DNA of 64,000 nt from Prunus persica (GCF_000346465.2 NC_034015.1:7207980-7271979); one strand, 5' to 3'; counted from the first letter of the stretch, positions 35,785 through 48,903 are shown. Notes: generated by a model from the letters alone, not told the origin. Numbers and translations: made by a program.

Positions 35785-37699
35785 AACATAATTTAAATCT
35801 TAAATTCCTCACTTATCTCTGCATTATTGATACTATTAGCAGCCAATAGGGTTGCTTTGCTTCTTTTGTTTTTTTGAAGTATAAGTGGGCATGGGTGGGG
35901 AATGTTGACTGGGCCAATAGGGACTTATATGTTTTCTATTGGTTTTTTTTAAGGAGAAAGTTTGAGTGGGCTTGGCTCACATTACACATGTCGCATGTGG
36001 GTTGAATTTGGATAGGCATAACATAAGTTTGTTTTTATATGGGTAATTTTTTTTTTTTTTTGGGAAAAATTGGAGTATGCAACTGCCTACTTTGCCCTTG
36101 GCATACGATTGCCACTGGTCACAAGTCTGGAAAGACCAGGCATATAACTCAACGTACCAAACTACAATTGTAACTACAATTTTTTAACTGTCATAAGTAG
36201 TTACTAGAAATCCACAACAAACTCATACACTTATTACAGCTCGAAAAATTACAACACAAAACAAGTAAATACAAGCTGATCTACCACCACGTCACAAAGA
36301 CAGCCAAGCAGCCACCAAACTCTGCCAAGACGGAGGAATTGGAGGGGATGGGCGAGGAACAGAAGTGGAGAGGGGAGGGGAAGGTCTGGGAGGGTAAGAA
36401 GTGGAGGAAAGTGAAAAGAGGAGAGGGATGGAGGCCACCGACCCCAAGAGGAGCGGCAATTAAAACTTTTCTCTCTTCTCACTTAGAGATCACTCAAATG
36501 GTGTGTACATTCATGATTGAAATGGTATTATGAGCCAAACAAAAAATGTTGAATAACATATCATGGAACCAACTAGCACTTGGTTATCTCTAAGTGGAAA
36601 GCGTGCTAAATTCGTTTGAAACCCCTCTCCTATTAATTTCTTTTAATAAAAAAAAAAAAACCATTTTTTTTGGCAGCTTTCAAAGCACTCAGTTAAAATA
36701 AATGACGACAACATAGTTGTCATTGTCTCTTCAGTGGGCTGCAAGTGAAGAAGACAAACTCTTCCCCACGGTTAGATTAAAACATCACCACAATATTCAA
36801 CTCTTAGATAACAGATTTAAATTTCAGCCACTCGTATTTTCAACAAAAATGCGAAACAAAAAACAATGAAAATACAAATTTGCACGTCTCTGCGTCATTG
36901 GATCCTAAGACAAGTAATTGTTTTCTGTTTCCATGTTTGAAATTCTCTGGCTGAACCAGTGGATCTTTGAAATTCCATCTTCATCTCAATTATTTTTTTA
37001 ATTTTATGACTTCGTTTTAGATTCTGTATTTGTATGGAGAGTTGACAAAGTGGCTTTTAAATCAAAATAAACGAGAGTTGTTATTGGCACTTCAGAAAAA
37101 AAAACCTAGCGCTCCAATGATGTATTTGTTTTCCTTTTTGAATTACCAATAGCAGCTCCTTAAAAGCTAGATAAAAACTAAAGATTCACAAGATATTTGG
37201 TTGCATGCGCTGAATAATTAGACTAATAATGAGTTGCATTACATGCATGCATTAATCCCTAAACCTCATCTAAAGTTATTTTGTTTTTATGTTTCTAAAG
37301 TTTTGCAGTTCATTGAATCAAAACTGAAGAAGTAATAGGAAAGACTCAAGATGGTCCCTCCTCGACGAAAGAGCCATTTACACTAAAAGAACCTTGAAGT
37401 TTTAATTACATAAGGAAACTAAATTATAAAGCATATTGGGAATCATAAGTTTTGGTTTTAGGAGCTTCCTGATAATCTCTAGCTTTTTCGCGGGATTTGG
37501 AATTTAGGGTGAAGACGGATTGTGGTTCCTTCTAATCGCTTTCTGCACGGGGAAGGTAGGGTACTTGATTATAGCCCCACGACTAAATACTTATGCATAG
37601 ATTTGTTCGCTTAATCATGTCTGAAATTTTGTACTGTGAAATTTCTCCTCAATCATATTATATCACTGTAGTTAGTCCCTGTGTTAAATTGATAAAATT
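35785..37699. other. No gene found
   Basis: AT-rich intergenic DNA. 36320-36440 is purine-rich (GGGGAGGGGAAGG) and gives an apparent Glu/Lys/Gly-rich frame with no homology I recognise. 37497-37560 looks like fragmentary coding debris without a frame. Confidence 0.5.
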
Positions 37700-37890
37700 T
37701 TGCATCTACTATTTTTTTTTAGTAAATACCATAAGGTGTCCTCACATTCAAAGGGTGGGATTAATTCTTGTTCGGAGTTCGGTTTGTCTTTGCCTACAAA
37801 GTGCTTCCAACGAGTTTCGAACCCTTACCATTCTAACACCAGATAACTCGTCAACTAAAGATGACAATTTACTAACCGCACCACACCGTG
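37700..37890 (-). mobile_element. Possible SINE
   Basis: On the minus strand a box-B-like GGGTTCGAAACTC lies near 37812-37826 and an A-rich tail (plus-strand T run) near 37710. The tail side and size fit a tRNA-derived SINE, but box A is not clear and no target duplication was found. Confidence 0.4.
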
Positions 37891-37894
37891 ATTT

Positions 37895-38270
37895 CCATCT
37901 GCTACTTTAACTGCAATGATAACGAACCAAGTTGACAATTGACATATATATAACACTTTCCTACAACATGCAATGCATCTCTCTCTCTCTCCCTCTCTCT
38001 CATCCACAAGAAGATACAACTATCAGCACTACCCTTACGTAAAGTTTGAGAAAAGGGAATGATTCTAACCATATCCTTTCGTTTTCTGTCCCTACAAACA
38101 TATACCTTTTCTTTAATTATAATAACCACTTTGATATATACAACATAATTTTTGTTCTACTGAGTATGCAGGCTCATCCCTGTCTTTCATACTTGTCTCC
38201 ATCTTCCCGCGGCGTTGGGGCAACAAAGTTCTAATAATAATGGCATCTTTTGAAATTTATGCTATTTTAT
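37895..38270 (+). repeat. Dispersed repeat, copy 1 of 3
   Basis: Shares with 59757-60395 and 63448-64000, in the same orientation: GCAATGATAACGAA, CCTACAACATGC, ATCCACAA, TAACCATATCCT, TCGTTTTC, a GCAGGCTCATCCCTGTC phrase, GTTGGGG and AATAATGGC. Not coding; it could be an unknown transposon or a duplicated upstream region. A CT-rich stretch at 37979-38000 lies inside it. Confidence 0.75.
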
Positions 38271-38535
38271 AATAGTCTCATTCGTACATTACAATATGGT
38301 TTTCTACCCTCACATCATACCTTATCACAATCTCTACCATGCATGTCTTTTCCACCGCATGTACTCATTAATGTAATCTTTGAAAAGAAAAGAAAAAAAA
38401 CAATTGGCGCATGGCCCCCCCTTGTGGCCTTTGGAAATGGGTTGGGACGTTTCGGTTTGAAACCTTTTGTATAATGACCAATAGCCTCGTCCAAAAGTGC
38501 CAGCTGAATTTGAGTTACTTAAAGGACGGACTTAC

Positions 38536-38745
38536 CTGAGCTACTGTTTGGTATTTTACTTTAAAAAAGAAATTAAAAAATTATGATTTTTTTTTTAAAT
38601 AAGGAGTTCTTAAATCTATTTTTAAAATTTAAAAATTTGAGAACTTGTAGGTTGTTAAAAAAAAATTGAAAAAACAGATATTTTTTAATTTTTTTGTTCT
38701 TGAATATGAGTTTTTAAAAATAGAGCTACCAAATAGAGCTACCTA
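38536..38745. mobile_element. AT-rich MITE-like palindrome
   Basis: GAGCTACTGTTTGGTA near the left end is matched in reverse complement by TACCAAATAGAGCTAC at the right, with TTTTAAAAA-type runs inside both arms. No coding content. Ends and target duplication are uncertain. Confidence 0.5.
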
Positions 38746-38775
38746 ATATAGAAACAGCAAATAGACTAACTTCAA

Positions 38776-38993
38776 CAAGAATCGAACTCTGGCGCTACGT
38801 TAAATGGAGAAGCATTGGAGCCAACTCCACCAAATACGCCATTGTGCAAATGTCTAGCACGCTATACTATATATACAATTTCTATAATATTAATATATAT
38901 AATATAAAGAATTTTTTTTTTCAGGGGCACTTAAGAATTAGGGGCCCTGTGCGGTGGCGCCACTTGCGCCAACCCAGGGCCGCGCCTGATCAC
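38776..38993 (-). mobile_element. hAT element fragment, inverted relative to 40543-41328
   Basis: Its reverse complement matches the left 200 bp of the hAT element at 40543: AGGCGCGGCCCTGG, GCACAGGGCCCC, TTCTTTATATTATATATATT, then GGTGGAGTTGGCTCCA. The terminal end is at about 38993 (TCAGGCG on the minus strand). The other terminus is missing. Confidence 0.7.
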
Positions 38994-38999
38994 AATGCC

Positions 39000-39995
39000 T
39001 ATGTTTTTTTTATTCGGGTTCAATCTAGTCCAATCAACCACCTCGTTATGATATCATGTTAAAATTTCACAGGGATGGACACACGACCTACTACTACAAA
39101 TATTAAGAGTTTTTCTATTTAAAGCCCACACTTTTCTTCGTTCATCCCAATACTTAAATCATTAAGCTCTTAAGTTTTATTATTATGTAAAAGGACAAAA
39201 AATGTCATCCAATTTAATACTTAACCCTAGTACATCTATACATACACCCCACCACTTGTGATCGTCAATTAAAATATATAATGTGAGATTAGTTCTTGGT
39301 TTGGGACTCCTCTCAGAATTATTGAGAATGATATGATGAAAGACTTTTATTCGGTAGTGATCGTGTGAGTTATAGGTAAATATTGCTCGAGGGCAGTAGT
39401 TCTCCAATTCTTGATCACAGGTCTCACATTTCATGCAGGAACCCACTATGACCCCAACTTCTACACAACCACCTACTTTGAATTTCTCCACATTCTTTCT
39501 AGCTTTGGTCACAATACTAACAATTTCATGCCTGAAAAATCAATTGAAAATGTTCAACACACACATGAATGATTTCACAGGAATAATAAAATGATTATTT
39601 ATGTTAGGTGCTGCAAAACGCACAGAGATACAACAACCAATTCCCACACATGAATGCAATTTTTGATAAGATATTTGATCATATGCGGAGGTAAAGAAAA
39701 TCAAAACCATTTTGAAATGCAAATATTTAAAAAAAAAACACTGATATGCATGTTAAGATTTTGTAAGGTGTAAGGTGTGAGGTTGATGAGTTTTTTATTT
39801 TTAATTTTTTTGGTGGGTGTGTATTTAGGGGTTATTTGGGAAGATAATGAGGTTTTCTTAGAAATTATGAAAATTTGAATTATAAGTTGGGGTGAACTTA
39901 GAATGGGGTGAACAAAGAGAAGTGAGAGATTAAATAGAAAACCTCAATATTAATATTGTCTACAACTTAACCACATGCATATTTGTCAGGTGTCT
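39000..39995. other. No gene convincingly found
   Basis: On the minus strand at 39183-39512 an open frame contains AGGCVEVGVIVGSC.KCETCDQELENYC-like text. The Cys spacing recalls the zinc-binding lobe of plant cinnamyl-alcohol-dehydrogenase-type enzymes (CxxCxxC...C), so a short pseudogene exon of that family may lie here. Too short and isolated to call firmly. Confidence 0.35.
39225..39512 (-). pseudogene. Possible alcohol/cinnamyl-alcohol dehydrogenase exon fragment
   Basis: Minus-strand frame from about 39512: KFKVGGCVEVGVIVGSCMKC then ETCDQELENYCP and IFTYNSHDHY. In zinc-dependent cinnamyl alcohol dehydrogenases the equivalent stretch reads KFKVGDxVGVGxxVGSCxxC, then CxxxxExYC and FTYN. 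The match covers one exon-sized piece, including the structural zinc cysteines. Further down the frame degenerates and no flanking exons were found. Most likely a truncated pseudogene or retained exon fragment of the CAD/mannitol-dehydrogenase type. Confidence 0.7.
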
Positions 39996-39999
39996 ATTA

Positions 40000-41388
40000 T
40001 GTTGAAGAATATAAATCCCATGTCGGAAACTTGACTAAATAAAATACAAGATATAATGAATGATTCCATTACTAATATCACCGAGACATTTTGTGATAAA
40101 ATCTCACACCTATTGGGCTTCGTAGGTAGTTAAGTTAGCAACAGTATCGGTGTTGTTAGTAGTGGGCCGATGACCCGTCCCTCTTAATTTAACTTGATAT
40201 CAGAGCGGGTTGATTGACTGAGCCTGAATTGGACCTTTACCCTTACCCAATATGTGGTGTTCACATGTTGGGCTTAAATGTTTACCCCTACCCCTTACCC
40301 AATATGTGGTGTTCACATGTTCGGCTTGAATGTTTGATTCTGATGTTGACTTGGCTCCACGTGTGGCTCATTATGTGATGGTCTCACTTGAGGAGGCATG
40401 TTGAAGAATATTAGTCCCACATCAGAAACTTGACTAAATAAAATACAAGATATAATGAATAATTCCACTACTAATATAACTGAAGCCTTTTGTGATAAAA
40501 CTCCGCACCTATTGGGCTTTTTTAGGTGGTTAAGTTAGGAACTAGAGGCGGCCCTGGAGTGGTGCAAGTGGCCACACGGCACAGGGCCCCCGGAATTTTT
40601 TTTCTTTATATTATATATATTAATATTATAAGAATTGTGTATATAGTACAGCATGTGAGACATTTGTACAAAGGCGTGTCTGGTGGAGTTGGCTCCAGCA
40701 CTTGTCCAAACACTTTCTACTCCTTACGTATCGATCGTTCTTTAAATTTTAAAAAAAAAAAAAAAGAAGTTTTCTCCTCTAAGAAAAGTACTTTTTTCAT
40801 TCAAAACAAAATTAAAAAAACTTCATGGCTTCTTCTTTCTCTTAAACTCTGATTTTCTAGTAAGTAATCATCATCATTCATCAATCTCTCTTTGGTTCTT
40901 TTTTCAAACCTTTGACCGTTTTTATTATTCTTTCAATTTCAAGAATTTCAACACCAAAAAGAGAAAACTATAATTTCTAAATTCATAAAGACCACTCAAA
41001 ATCGTGTGCAACTGCTCTTTAATTTGTGATTGCTAATTTTTTTTTCCCTGTTAAACACAGATTACTTATTGGAGGCAACAATGGACCTTGTACAAGGAGT
41101 TTATTTTTGTACCAAACATTTAATTTTATCAAATAGAAACATTTAAGTTTTTATGAATTTGATTTCTGATTGTCATTACATATTTATTCACGGTGACTTT
41201 TAGTTATAATATATTTTTTTATGACATTAAATTATGGCAAATTTTTATTTATAGTATTTTCGTATTAGATTATGTGAGGCCCCAATTTAAGTTTCGCACA
41301 GGGCCTCAAAATCTCAAAAACGACTCTATTAAGAACAATATCGATATTATTAATAGTGAGCCGATGACCCGTCTCTATAAATTTAACT
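40000..41388 (+). mobile_element. TRIM (miniature LTR retrotransposon) interrupted by a hAT element
   Basis: A ~194-bp LTR starts TGTTGAAGAATATAAATCCC at 40000 and ends near 40193. It is followed at once by TGATATCAGAGC (40195-40206), one base from the initiator-Met tRNA primer site. A ~190-bp interior holds a duplicated ACCCAATATGTGGTGTTCAC, and AGGAGGCA at 40391-40398 serves as polypurine tract. A second LTR starts at 40399 and is split by the hAT at 40543-41328. Without the hAT the element is about 0.6 kb and non-coding, which defines a TRIM. Its target duplication was not convincing. Confidence 0.85.
40543..41328. mobile_element. Non-autonomous hAT transposon inside a TRIM LTR
   Basis: Ends read TAGAGGCGGCCCTGG and (reverse complement of the right end) TAGAGTCGTTTTTG. 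The 8-bp TTAGGAAC (40535-40542) and TTAAGAAC (41329-41336) bracket it, an 8-bp target duplication with one transition, typical of hAT. GCACAGGGCCCC and its counterpart CGCACAGGGCCTC form subterminal repeats. No transposase frame. The other LTR of the TRIM preserves the empty site near 40130-40140 (TTAGCAAC once only). Confidence 0.88.
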
Positions 41389-42076
41389 ATACCACTAGTA
41401 TTTCATACATGAACTAATTTGTGTTATCTTCAACATAATTGACTCCATTGCGCTCAAGAAAGCTGTTGGAAATTTTAATGGGAACCTCTCTCGCTTGGTG
41501 ATTCGGTAAGAGTGTAGGCCACCTCTTCGTTTTTATTTAATTATTATTTTTTCGTTAACGCTATATGGAAACATGTGGGGAAACGAGGGATGAAAAAGAG
41601 TGCTGAATAGAGTAGTGGGAGAGAGGAGAGATAAATGAAGGAGAATTAATCTATGAAACAAAACTTGGAAAAAATATATCTGGAGAGGCTCTTGAAACAC
41701 ATTTCTTCAGTTGTGTGAGATGGAGATATGGACAGGATTCGTGCGGTGGATTTCTTGAGTTTCAACCCCTTTTATCTTTTGGCTTCCTTCCTTCTCACAA
41801 AAGAAAAGTGGTACGGAAAAAACTTGCAGAAATACATGTGATCATCACCCCTCTTAAATATGTTTATAACTTTGAATTTAGAGACTAAAACAAAGAGAGG
41901 CAAGAGTCAGTAGCATTATCATTCAAGAAATCTTCATTGACTGTAATTCACAGGTACAGAATCCACAACCAAAAAAAGAAAAAAAAGAAAAAGAAAAAAA
42001 AGAAGTTCCAATCTCACGTCAATATATATTTATTACAAAAAATAAAAATAAAAAGAGAGAGTAATGGGGGAGCTTG

Positions 42077-42815
42077 GCCAAACCTCCAGACAAACGAAAA
42101 GTTGAAGAAAGCTGCTTCATTAATACTCATATCAAAACAGAAACGACGGCCATCTGACCTGGAACTCGCGGCAAAGGAGAAAACGCCACTAAAACGAGAA
42201 CAGCCATGATTAGAACCGGAACAAAAAGAAGTACTAACGGCGGCGGCGGCAGTGGTGGCAAAACCAGCGGCAGTACCACAAGGAACACAGTCAAAATTGT
42301 TAAAATCATGACTGATATGATGCTAAAGTACTTGAACATCAATCTCTAACCACAGCAATCCTATCGTTGTTGCTGCATAGTCCAACTCTCAGCCATCGTC
42401 GTCGTCATCCATGTTAGCAACATCAAAACATACGCTTTGCATCAAGGCCAAATAAAACACTATCAATGTGTAGCCGTGCAGACGCTGACAGAATAGAATT
42501 AGACCATCCAACCCAAATTAATTCGAAATGAAGCCCAAGATCTTATAATCTGATACAGAACAAGAGAATTCAAGAGGAGTTAGCGTGAAGGTAAATGATA
42601 GGAAGGGAAATAATATAAATAGTGGAGGAGAAATAGTAACAGGGGAGATATGAAGTAGGTTAGGTGGCTAGAGCTAGAGCCGTTGTCTCCGTCAAACCCC
42701 ACTTTTTGTCTCTGTCTTGATTCACCCAACCAAAACTTATTTTATCGAATTAATACAATGACTATTTATGGATTCATTGTGCAGGGTCATATATTTGAAA
42801 CTTTGTCTTTTTTCT
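42077..42815. repeat. Duplicated block holding OSR-like copy 3 (pair of 27158-27985)
   Basis: Collinear with the block at 27158-27985 in gene, downstream and upstream sequence, same orientation, about 14.9 kb away. Confidence 0.82.
42127..42339 (-). CDS. ARGOS/OSR organ-size-related protein, copy 3
   Basis: A 70-residue protein from the ATG at 42339 (MFKYFSIIS). The family core VVLPLVLPPLPPPP is flanked by two hydrophobic segments, followed by VAFSPL and a short variable tail. Predicted small membrane protein of the ARGOS/OSR growth-regulator family. No in-frame ATG lies upstream, which also supports the shorter start in copy 2. TATTTATAT on the minus strand near 42613-42621, inside the upstream sequence conserved with copy 2, is a candidate TATA box. 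Intact, so probably functional. Family assignment rests on the proline core and hairpin layout; expression and role are inferred. Confidence 0.84.
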   Translation of the reverse strand: MFKYFSIISVMILTILTVFLVVLPLVLPPLPPPPLVLLFVPVLIMAVLVLVAFSPLPRVPGQMAVVSVLI

Positions 42816-42839
42816 ATTTTTTTATCTTTATCCTCTGGC

Positions 42840-44328
42840 TTACATAGGCAAACATATATCTATACAATTGGATTACAGACTTTGTACTTCATTTTTATTA
42901 ACGGCTAACACTATGCAGTAACGGATCCAGAATTGTTATCTTATAAGGTCATAGTGTTAAAGTTCTGATTTTTTTTTTTTTAAAAAAAAAATGAAAACAA
43001 TGCTACAAATATTAAAAAACACACCAAACTTATTCCAATTAACAAAAACATCATTCAATAAACCAAGCCCATATATGTGTTATGTAAACCATAAATATTA
43101 TCAAAATAATAACACCAACCCAAATAATATATACACAAAAATAACCCAAAAAATAAATAAACCCACCCAAATAATAAAATATTTGGAATATTACAAAAAA
43201 AGAAAGAAAGAGCACAATGGGTGTGAACCCTTGACCTAAAGCTCCTTTCCAATTCAGAGGATAAGTGATATCTTTACTTTATTTATGTGTACTTTTAGTA
43301 TTTATAAGTCTACTCAACAAAATTATAAAAATATTAAAAAAACCCTAACACATCTCTTCTTTTTAAATTTTTTTATTATTTTAAATTTGTGTTTGTGCCG
43401 TGCCTTCTTTCTTCTCCCTATCAATTACTGTCTTCTTCTTCCTCCCTCTTTCTTCTCCCTTGCAGCTTGCATCTTCTTCTCCATGAGGTCGTCTCCCATG
43501 GTTGCCAAGGGCCAACAAGGGACCTCCAAGCCATTTTTAGGGTTGCCATAGGGTCGTCTGACTCTGCCATTGGCACTATAGTTAAAGTAGGGGAAATTGC
43601 ACAAATGGCACTTGGACTTTTTCACTTTTGTGGATTTACCATCCGAACTGTTAAGAATCCATAGGTAGAACTTGCCCCTAAAAATCAACTTGTAATTGAA
43701 GGGTGCCCCTGATGTCTTAAATCATTAGTATATGCTGTTTTTCCAATGTCGGATCTTGAGTCCTAACATAAACAAAGAAAAATTACGATCAACCATCTAG
43801 ACTTATAAACGAGTGATAATGTACCACATTCACTGTCCATCCAAAGGGCCATCAAATACGACCACATGAGATTCTTAAGGTCACTTTTCAAGGTCTATTT
43901 ATCAGTTCACGTGATAAACAAATAATATATATTTTTAAAAAATATTCAAAATTAAAAATTTAGAGTGGGGTTTGGTTTTATTTTTTTCATTTTTCAATTT
44001 TTGTTTTAACATTTTTCAAAAAGAAAATTTTGTATATATATAAAATTTATTTGTTCCACGTCAGCAAATTAACAGTTTCATTAACAAAATTGAAAGAAGT
44101 GGGATTGTCAAACACGAAAGTTAAGTTCAAGTGAAAAAAAAAAACATAAAATTCAAGAGCGAACTAGAGATTTGAATGATAGTTCATCAGCAACAGTTAA
44201 GCCTAAAAAATAAGAAATTTAAATAATAAAAAACCACTCCCTCTCTCTCCATCGCTCTCAAAATAAAAGAAAAATTACTCAGGTTGTCGAATGGGCTCAA
44301 CTGTGCTTGGTTTATTTATAGGCGTGGC
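42840..44328. other. No gene found
   Basis: AT-rich, repeat-like sequence. 42915-43270 begins AACGGATCCAGAATTG and has features of an old DNA element. 43580-43700 contains a phrase (GCACAAATGGCACTTGGACTTTT) that looks like repeat-derived text. Confidence 0.45.
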
Positions 44329-45419
44329 TGTGGGAACATATACTTTGACGACCAATAAGAAGATGACACGTGGGAGAATATTATGTAGCCGAGTGCATTG
44401 TGCCACCACTTTCCACCACGCCTCCTTGTGGCCCCGCGACTAGCACCACCTTGCTGCAGCAAGGGCTAGCAACCGGCTGCAGCAGCCACCTCCCTCATGG
44501 CTTTGCGATTGGACTAGAGGCATATCTCGCACGATGTAGCAACTGCTAGTCATAGCCATCTTGGCGCTGCGGCCAATTTTGGCTCCGTTGTGGAACAACT
44601 ACAAACATTCCTTCATTTGCCATCGTGTTTGACGTATGCTCCCACGCATACCGCCAATGAAACCCTAGCCTGCGTGCAATTAGGCTCCCACAATTCTCTT
44701 GTTTTGATCCATGCAGTACAGCAGACCTCAGTCTTAGAGTCGACTAGTTGACTTAAATAGTAGATGACCAAAATAACCTGGCTAGATAGCTCGTCAGGCA
44801 GATTGACTTAGTCTGAGACCTTGGCCTTGGATCCAATGGTAAGAAAAAAGGATGGAGGAACTCACCAGCAGGTAGTTTGAGAGGTACCAGGTAGGTCAAG
44901 CAGGAACCAGAAGACTAGAAAGAGGACAAGAACGCACTGCCCAGTACACTGGCATGTCACAAGCATCAGCGAGCTCTAGCCCAAGTAGATCAAAATCTCC
45001 ATTCGAGGCTAGGTCCTAGGACCAATGTGCATGAGAGGTTTGGGCTTGTAAAGAAGCATTCATGCGAGATTAGGTTCCCAAGGGGATCAGCCTTGCGATC
45101 CTCCTCATGAGATACATGAAGAAAGACGCTCACCGGCCGGTTCTGAAAGAGCCAATTCTTGGCAACAAGCTATAGAGAATCCCTGGCAAGCTCAGTCCAC
45201 CAACACGCCGTGTAAACAGGACAGCCTAGGATATCAACCCCCGAGACTCAATGAGGAGGTCAATCAGAAATGCCAGCGTCATTGGAGACACCAACTTGAG
45301 CCACAAGCCTTACGAGTAGAAGATGTTGAGAAGCTCGTGAATGACTGACTTCGAGACTTAAAGGATGGAAGAGACTTTGAGGATTCCCTACGCAAGGAGA
45401 TAGACCAAGTGAGCTCCTC

Positions 45420-46060
45420 TCCATTCACTAATGAGATCGAGCAGGTGGCCCCGACAAGGCTATTCACAATGCCATCTTTCACACTATTCAAAGGGGATTC
45501 TGATCCCGAGGACAACCGATGTGTATGGTATTTGAATTACCTTGTGAGGAGTAGCTCAAGACTTGTTTCATACCTTACTGTCTAGGTCAATCAGCAACTT
45601 CAAAGAGTTAGCACTCGTCTTCGCAAAGGAGTACGCCTCTTACTTGGCGATCTAACCACCTATTCCACCTATGCAAGAATCATAATGAGTCTCTTCGAGA
45701 CTATATAAAGAGATTCAAGGTGAAAAAAGCTAACATTATGGGATGCGACGATCAGATTGCATCTTCTGCTTTCAAGAAGGATTTACCAGCCAAGCACAAC
45801 CTATACCACCAGCTGACCATTGCTCCCAGCCAGCTTCTGGCAAAGGTCTTCGTTATTGCAGAACGCTATACGCTTTGAGATGACTATAAAATCGTAGGCA
45901 AAAAGTCTGTCAAGCAAGCCGACCAACCACCTATGGAAGCACATAAGGGTGATAGAGCCAGCAATAGGAACCATGGGAGAAAGCGCAAGTCGCAACCTGA
46001 AGGAAGTGCCCCAACAAATGAGATTTACTCTAAGTTCTCCATCCCAATGCATTATATCTT
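45420..46060 (+). pseudogene. Tat retrotransposon gag remnant
   Basis: Frames interrupted by stops and shifts include EQVAPTRLFTMPSFTLFKGD, FKELALVFAKEY and later DYIKRF-like text, the usual gag capsid motifs of plant Ty3/gypsy elements. Not translatable as one protein. Confidence 0.7.
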
Positions 46061-46469
46061 GGCCTAAGTGAAAAACAAATCTTGGCCAAAGAAACCATCA
46101 TCCTTGAAAGGAGATCCAACTAAGAGGGATACCAACAGATATGGTGTCTTCCATGGGATGCACATGCATTATATAAATGATTGCTATGCCTGGAAAAAGC
46201 ACCTCGAGGAGATCGTCAGAGAAGGCTATTGTACTGAGTTTGTGGCAAAGAAGACTATCCAGCAGATCGAGGACCACAATGCAGTCAAGGAACCTACTCA
46301 GAAGGTCATAAGAATTAACACAATCTTAGTTAACTCCAAGGAGTCCAGGCTGACCAGCAAGGAAATGAAGAGGAACATTAAGCATGCAACTATGATCTTC
46401 TAACTCTTAACTAGCTGGCTAAAAATAGAAGACGATCTTGTGATCCGCTTTTAGAAGAAAGGCTTTTTC

Positions 46470-46790
46470 AGGCTTGATCTGCAGCATAATGACGCCCTCA
46501 TCATCAACATCTAGATTTTTTAGGCCGTGATCGAACGACTTCATGTGGACGAGGGAAGCGTAGCCAACATCTTGCAACTTTTGGTTGTCCTACAGATGGA
46601 CATATAGAATAAGATCAATAAGTTAGCTAGGTCACTGACCGGCTTCAAAGGGGAGACCACAGTCACTGTGGGGACAATAGAGCTTGATGTCGATTCGCCA
46701 TCGATAAACTACTCACAGACATTCATGATCATTGATGAAGTCTCCCTTTACATCAAAAAATCCTTTACCCGATTCCGGGGGGTGGTGTTA
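46470..46790 (+). pseudogene. Tat retrotransposon protease region remnant
   Basis: Readable pieces include HNDALIINI, VIERLHVDEGSVANILQL, LTGFKGETTVTVGTIELDV and FMIIDEVSLY, matching the stretch around the aspartic protease of Tat elements. Stops at ATCTAG and ATAGAAT break it. Confidence 0.7.
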
Positions 46791-47837
46791 GGCAAATTAA
46801 CAGTAATTAGGCAATGGCGAGAAGATACTTAGCCCATGGGATGAAGAAAAGCAAGCAAGCACAATTCATACCGATAAGCTGGACAGATTAAGTAGAGGAT
46901 GGGGTAAATCCCATTCCTGATAAATGAGCAGATCTGAAAGGAAATGGAGTATCCATCCCCCAATAGGAATCAAAGTGCCAGGACTAAGATGAGAGAATCC
47001 GTCCATATGCCTCTCCTGAAAAAGGATGGAAGTCTCAAGAGGACGTTAAGCTAGTACCCCTTGATTTGGACAAGCCAAAAAGAAAAGCTCGAATCGGAAA
47101 GCGCTTAAGCCCAGAAGAGAAGGCAGAGCTAACCACCTTCTTTTAGAACAACAAAGACGTGTTCGCATGGTCACCATCTGACATGCCTAGAATAGACTCC
47201 AAGATCATCTGCCACAAGCTATATGTCAACCCAGCCAGCAAGCTAGAAATGCAGAAGAGACACAACTTCACTCCCGAGCGAGTTGCAATCATTGAAGCCG
47301 AGATTAACAAGCTTCTAGTTGTCGACTTTATTGAAGAAGTCTCATATGCAAGGTAGCTGTCTAACGTTGTTCTGGTAGCAAAGAAAGACCAAGGCAAGTG
47401 GAGCGTGTACCAAAAGGACAACTTTCCATTGCCAAGAATTGATCAGCTTGTAGATTCAACTTATGGTAACCAGCTGCTTAGCTTCATGAATGCCTACTCC
47501 AGCTACAATCAAATCATGTTGCATGAAAACGACAAGGCGAAGATCTCCTTCATAATAGAAAAAGGTACCTACTGTGATGCCCTCTAGGCTGAAGAACGCA
47601 GAAGCAACCTACCAGAGGCTCGTGAATAAGATTTTCAAGGAGCAAATCGGCAAGACTATGAAGGTCTATGTAGATGACATGCTGGTCAAAGCTCCTCAGC
47701 AGGTAAATCACATCAAGAACATTTGGAGTCTCATTTAGAGGTCTACGTAGTTGACATGCTAGTCACAGCTCCGCATGAAGTTGAATATGAGTAAAGGCAC
47801 ATTTTGAGTCTCATCTAGCCCCTTTTTGGGATACTTA

Positions 47838-48903
<1,066 letters not shown>

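Noticed and set aside
35461..35796. 111-residue plus-strand frame in the right LTR
   Set aside because: Lies wholly in the CT-rich LTR and is nearly the same in the left LTR; not a gene.
40000..40193. Cassandra-type TRIM carrying a 5S rRNA-like promoter
   Set aside because: The LTR contains no 5S internal-promoter-like sequence that I can recognise; it fits another TRIM family.
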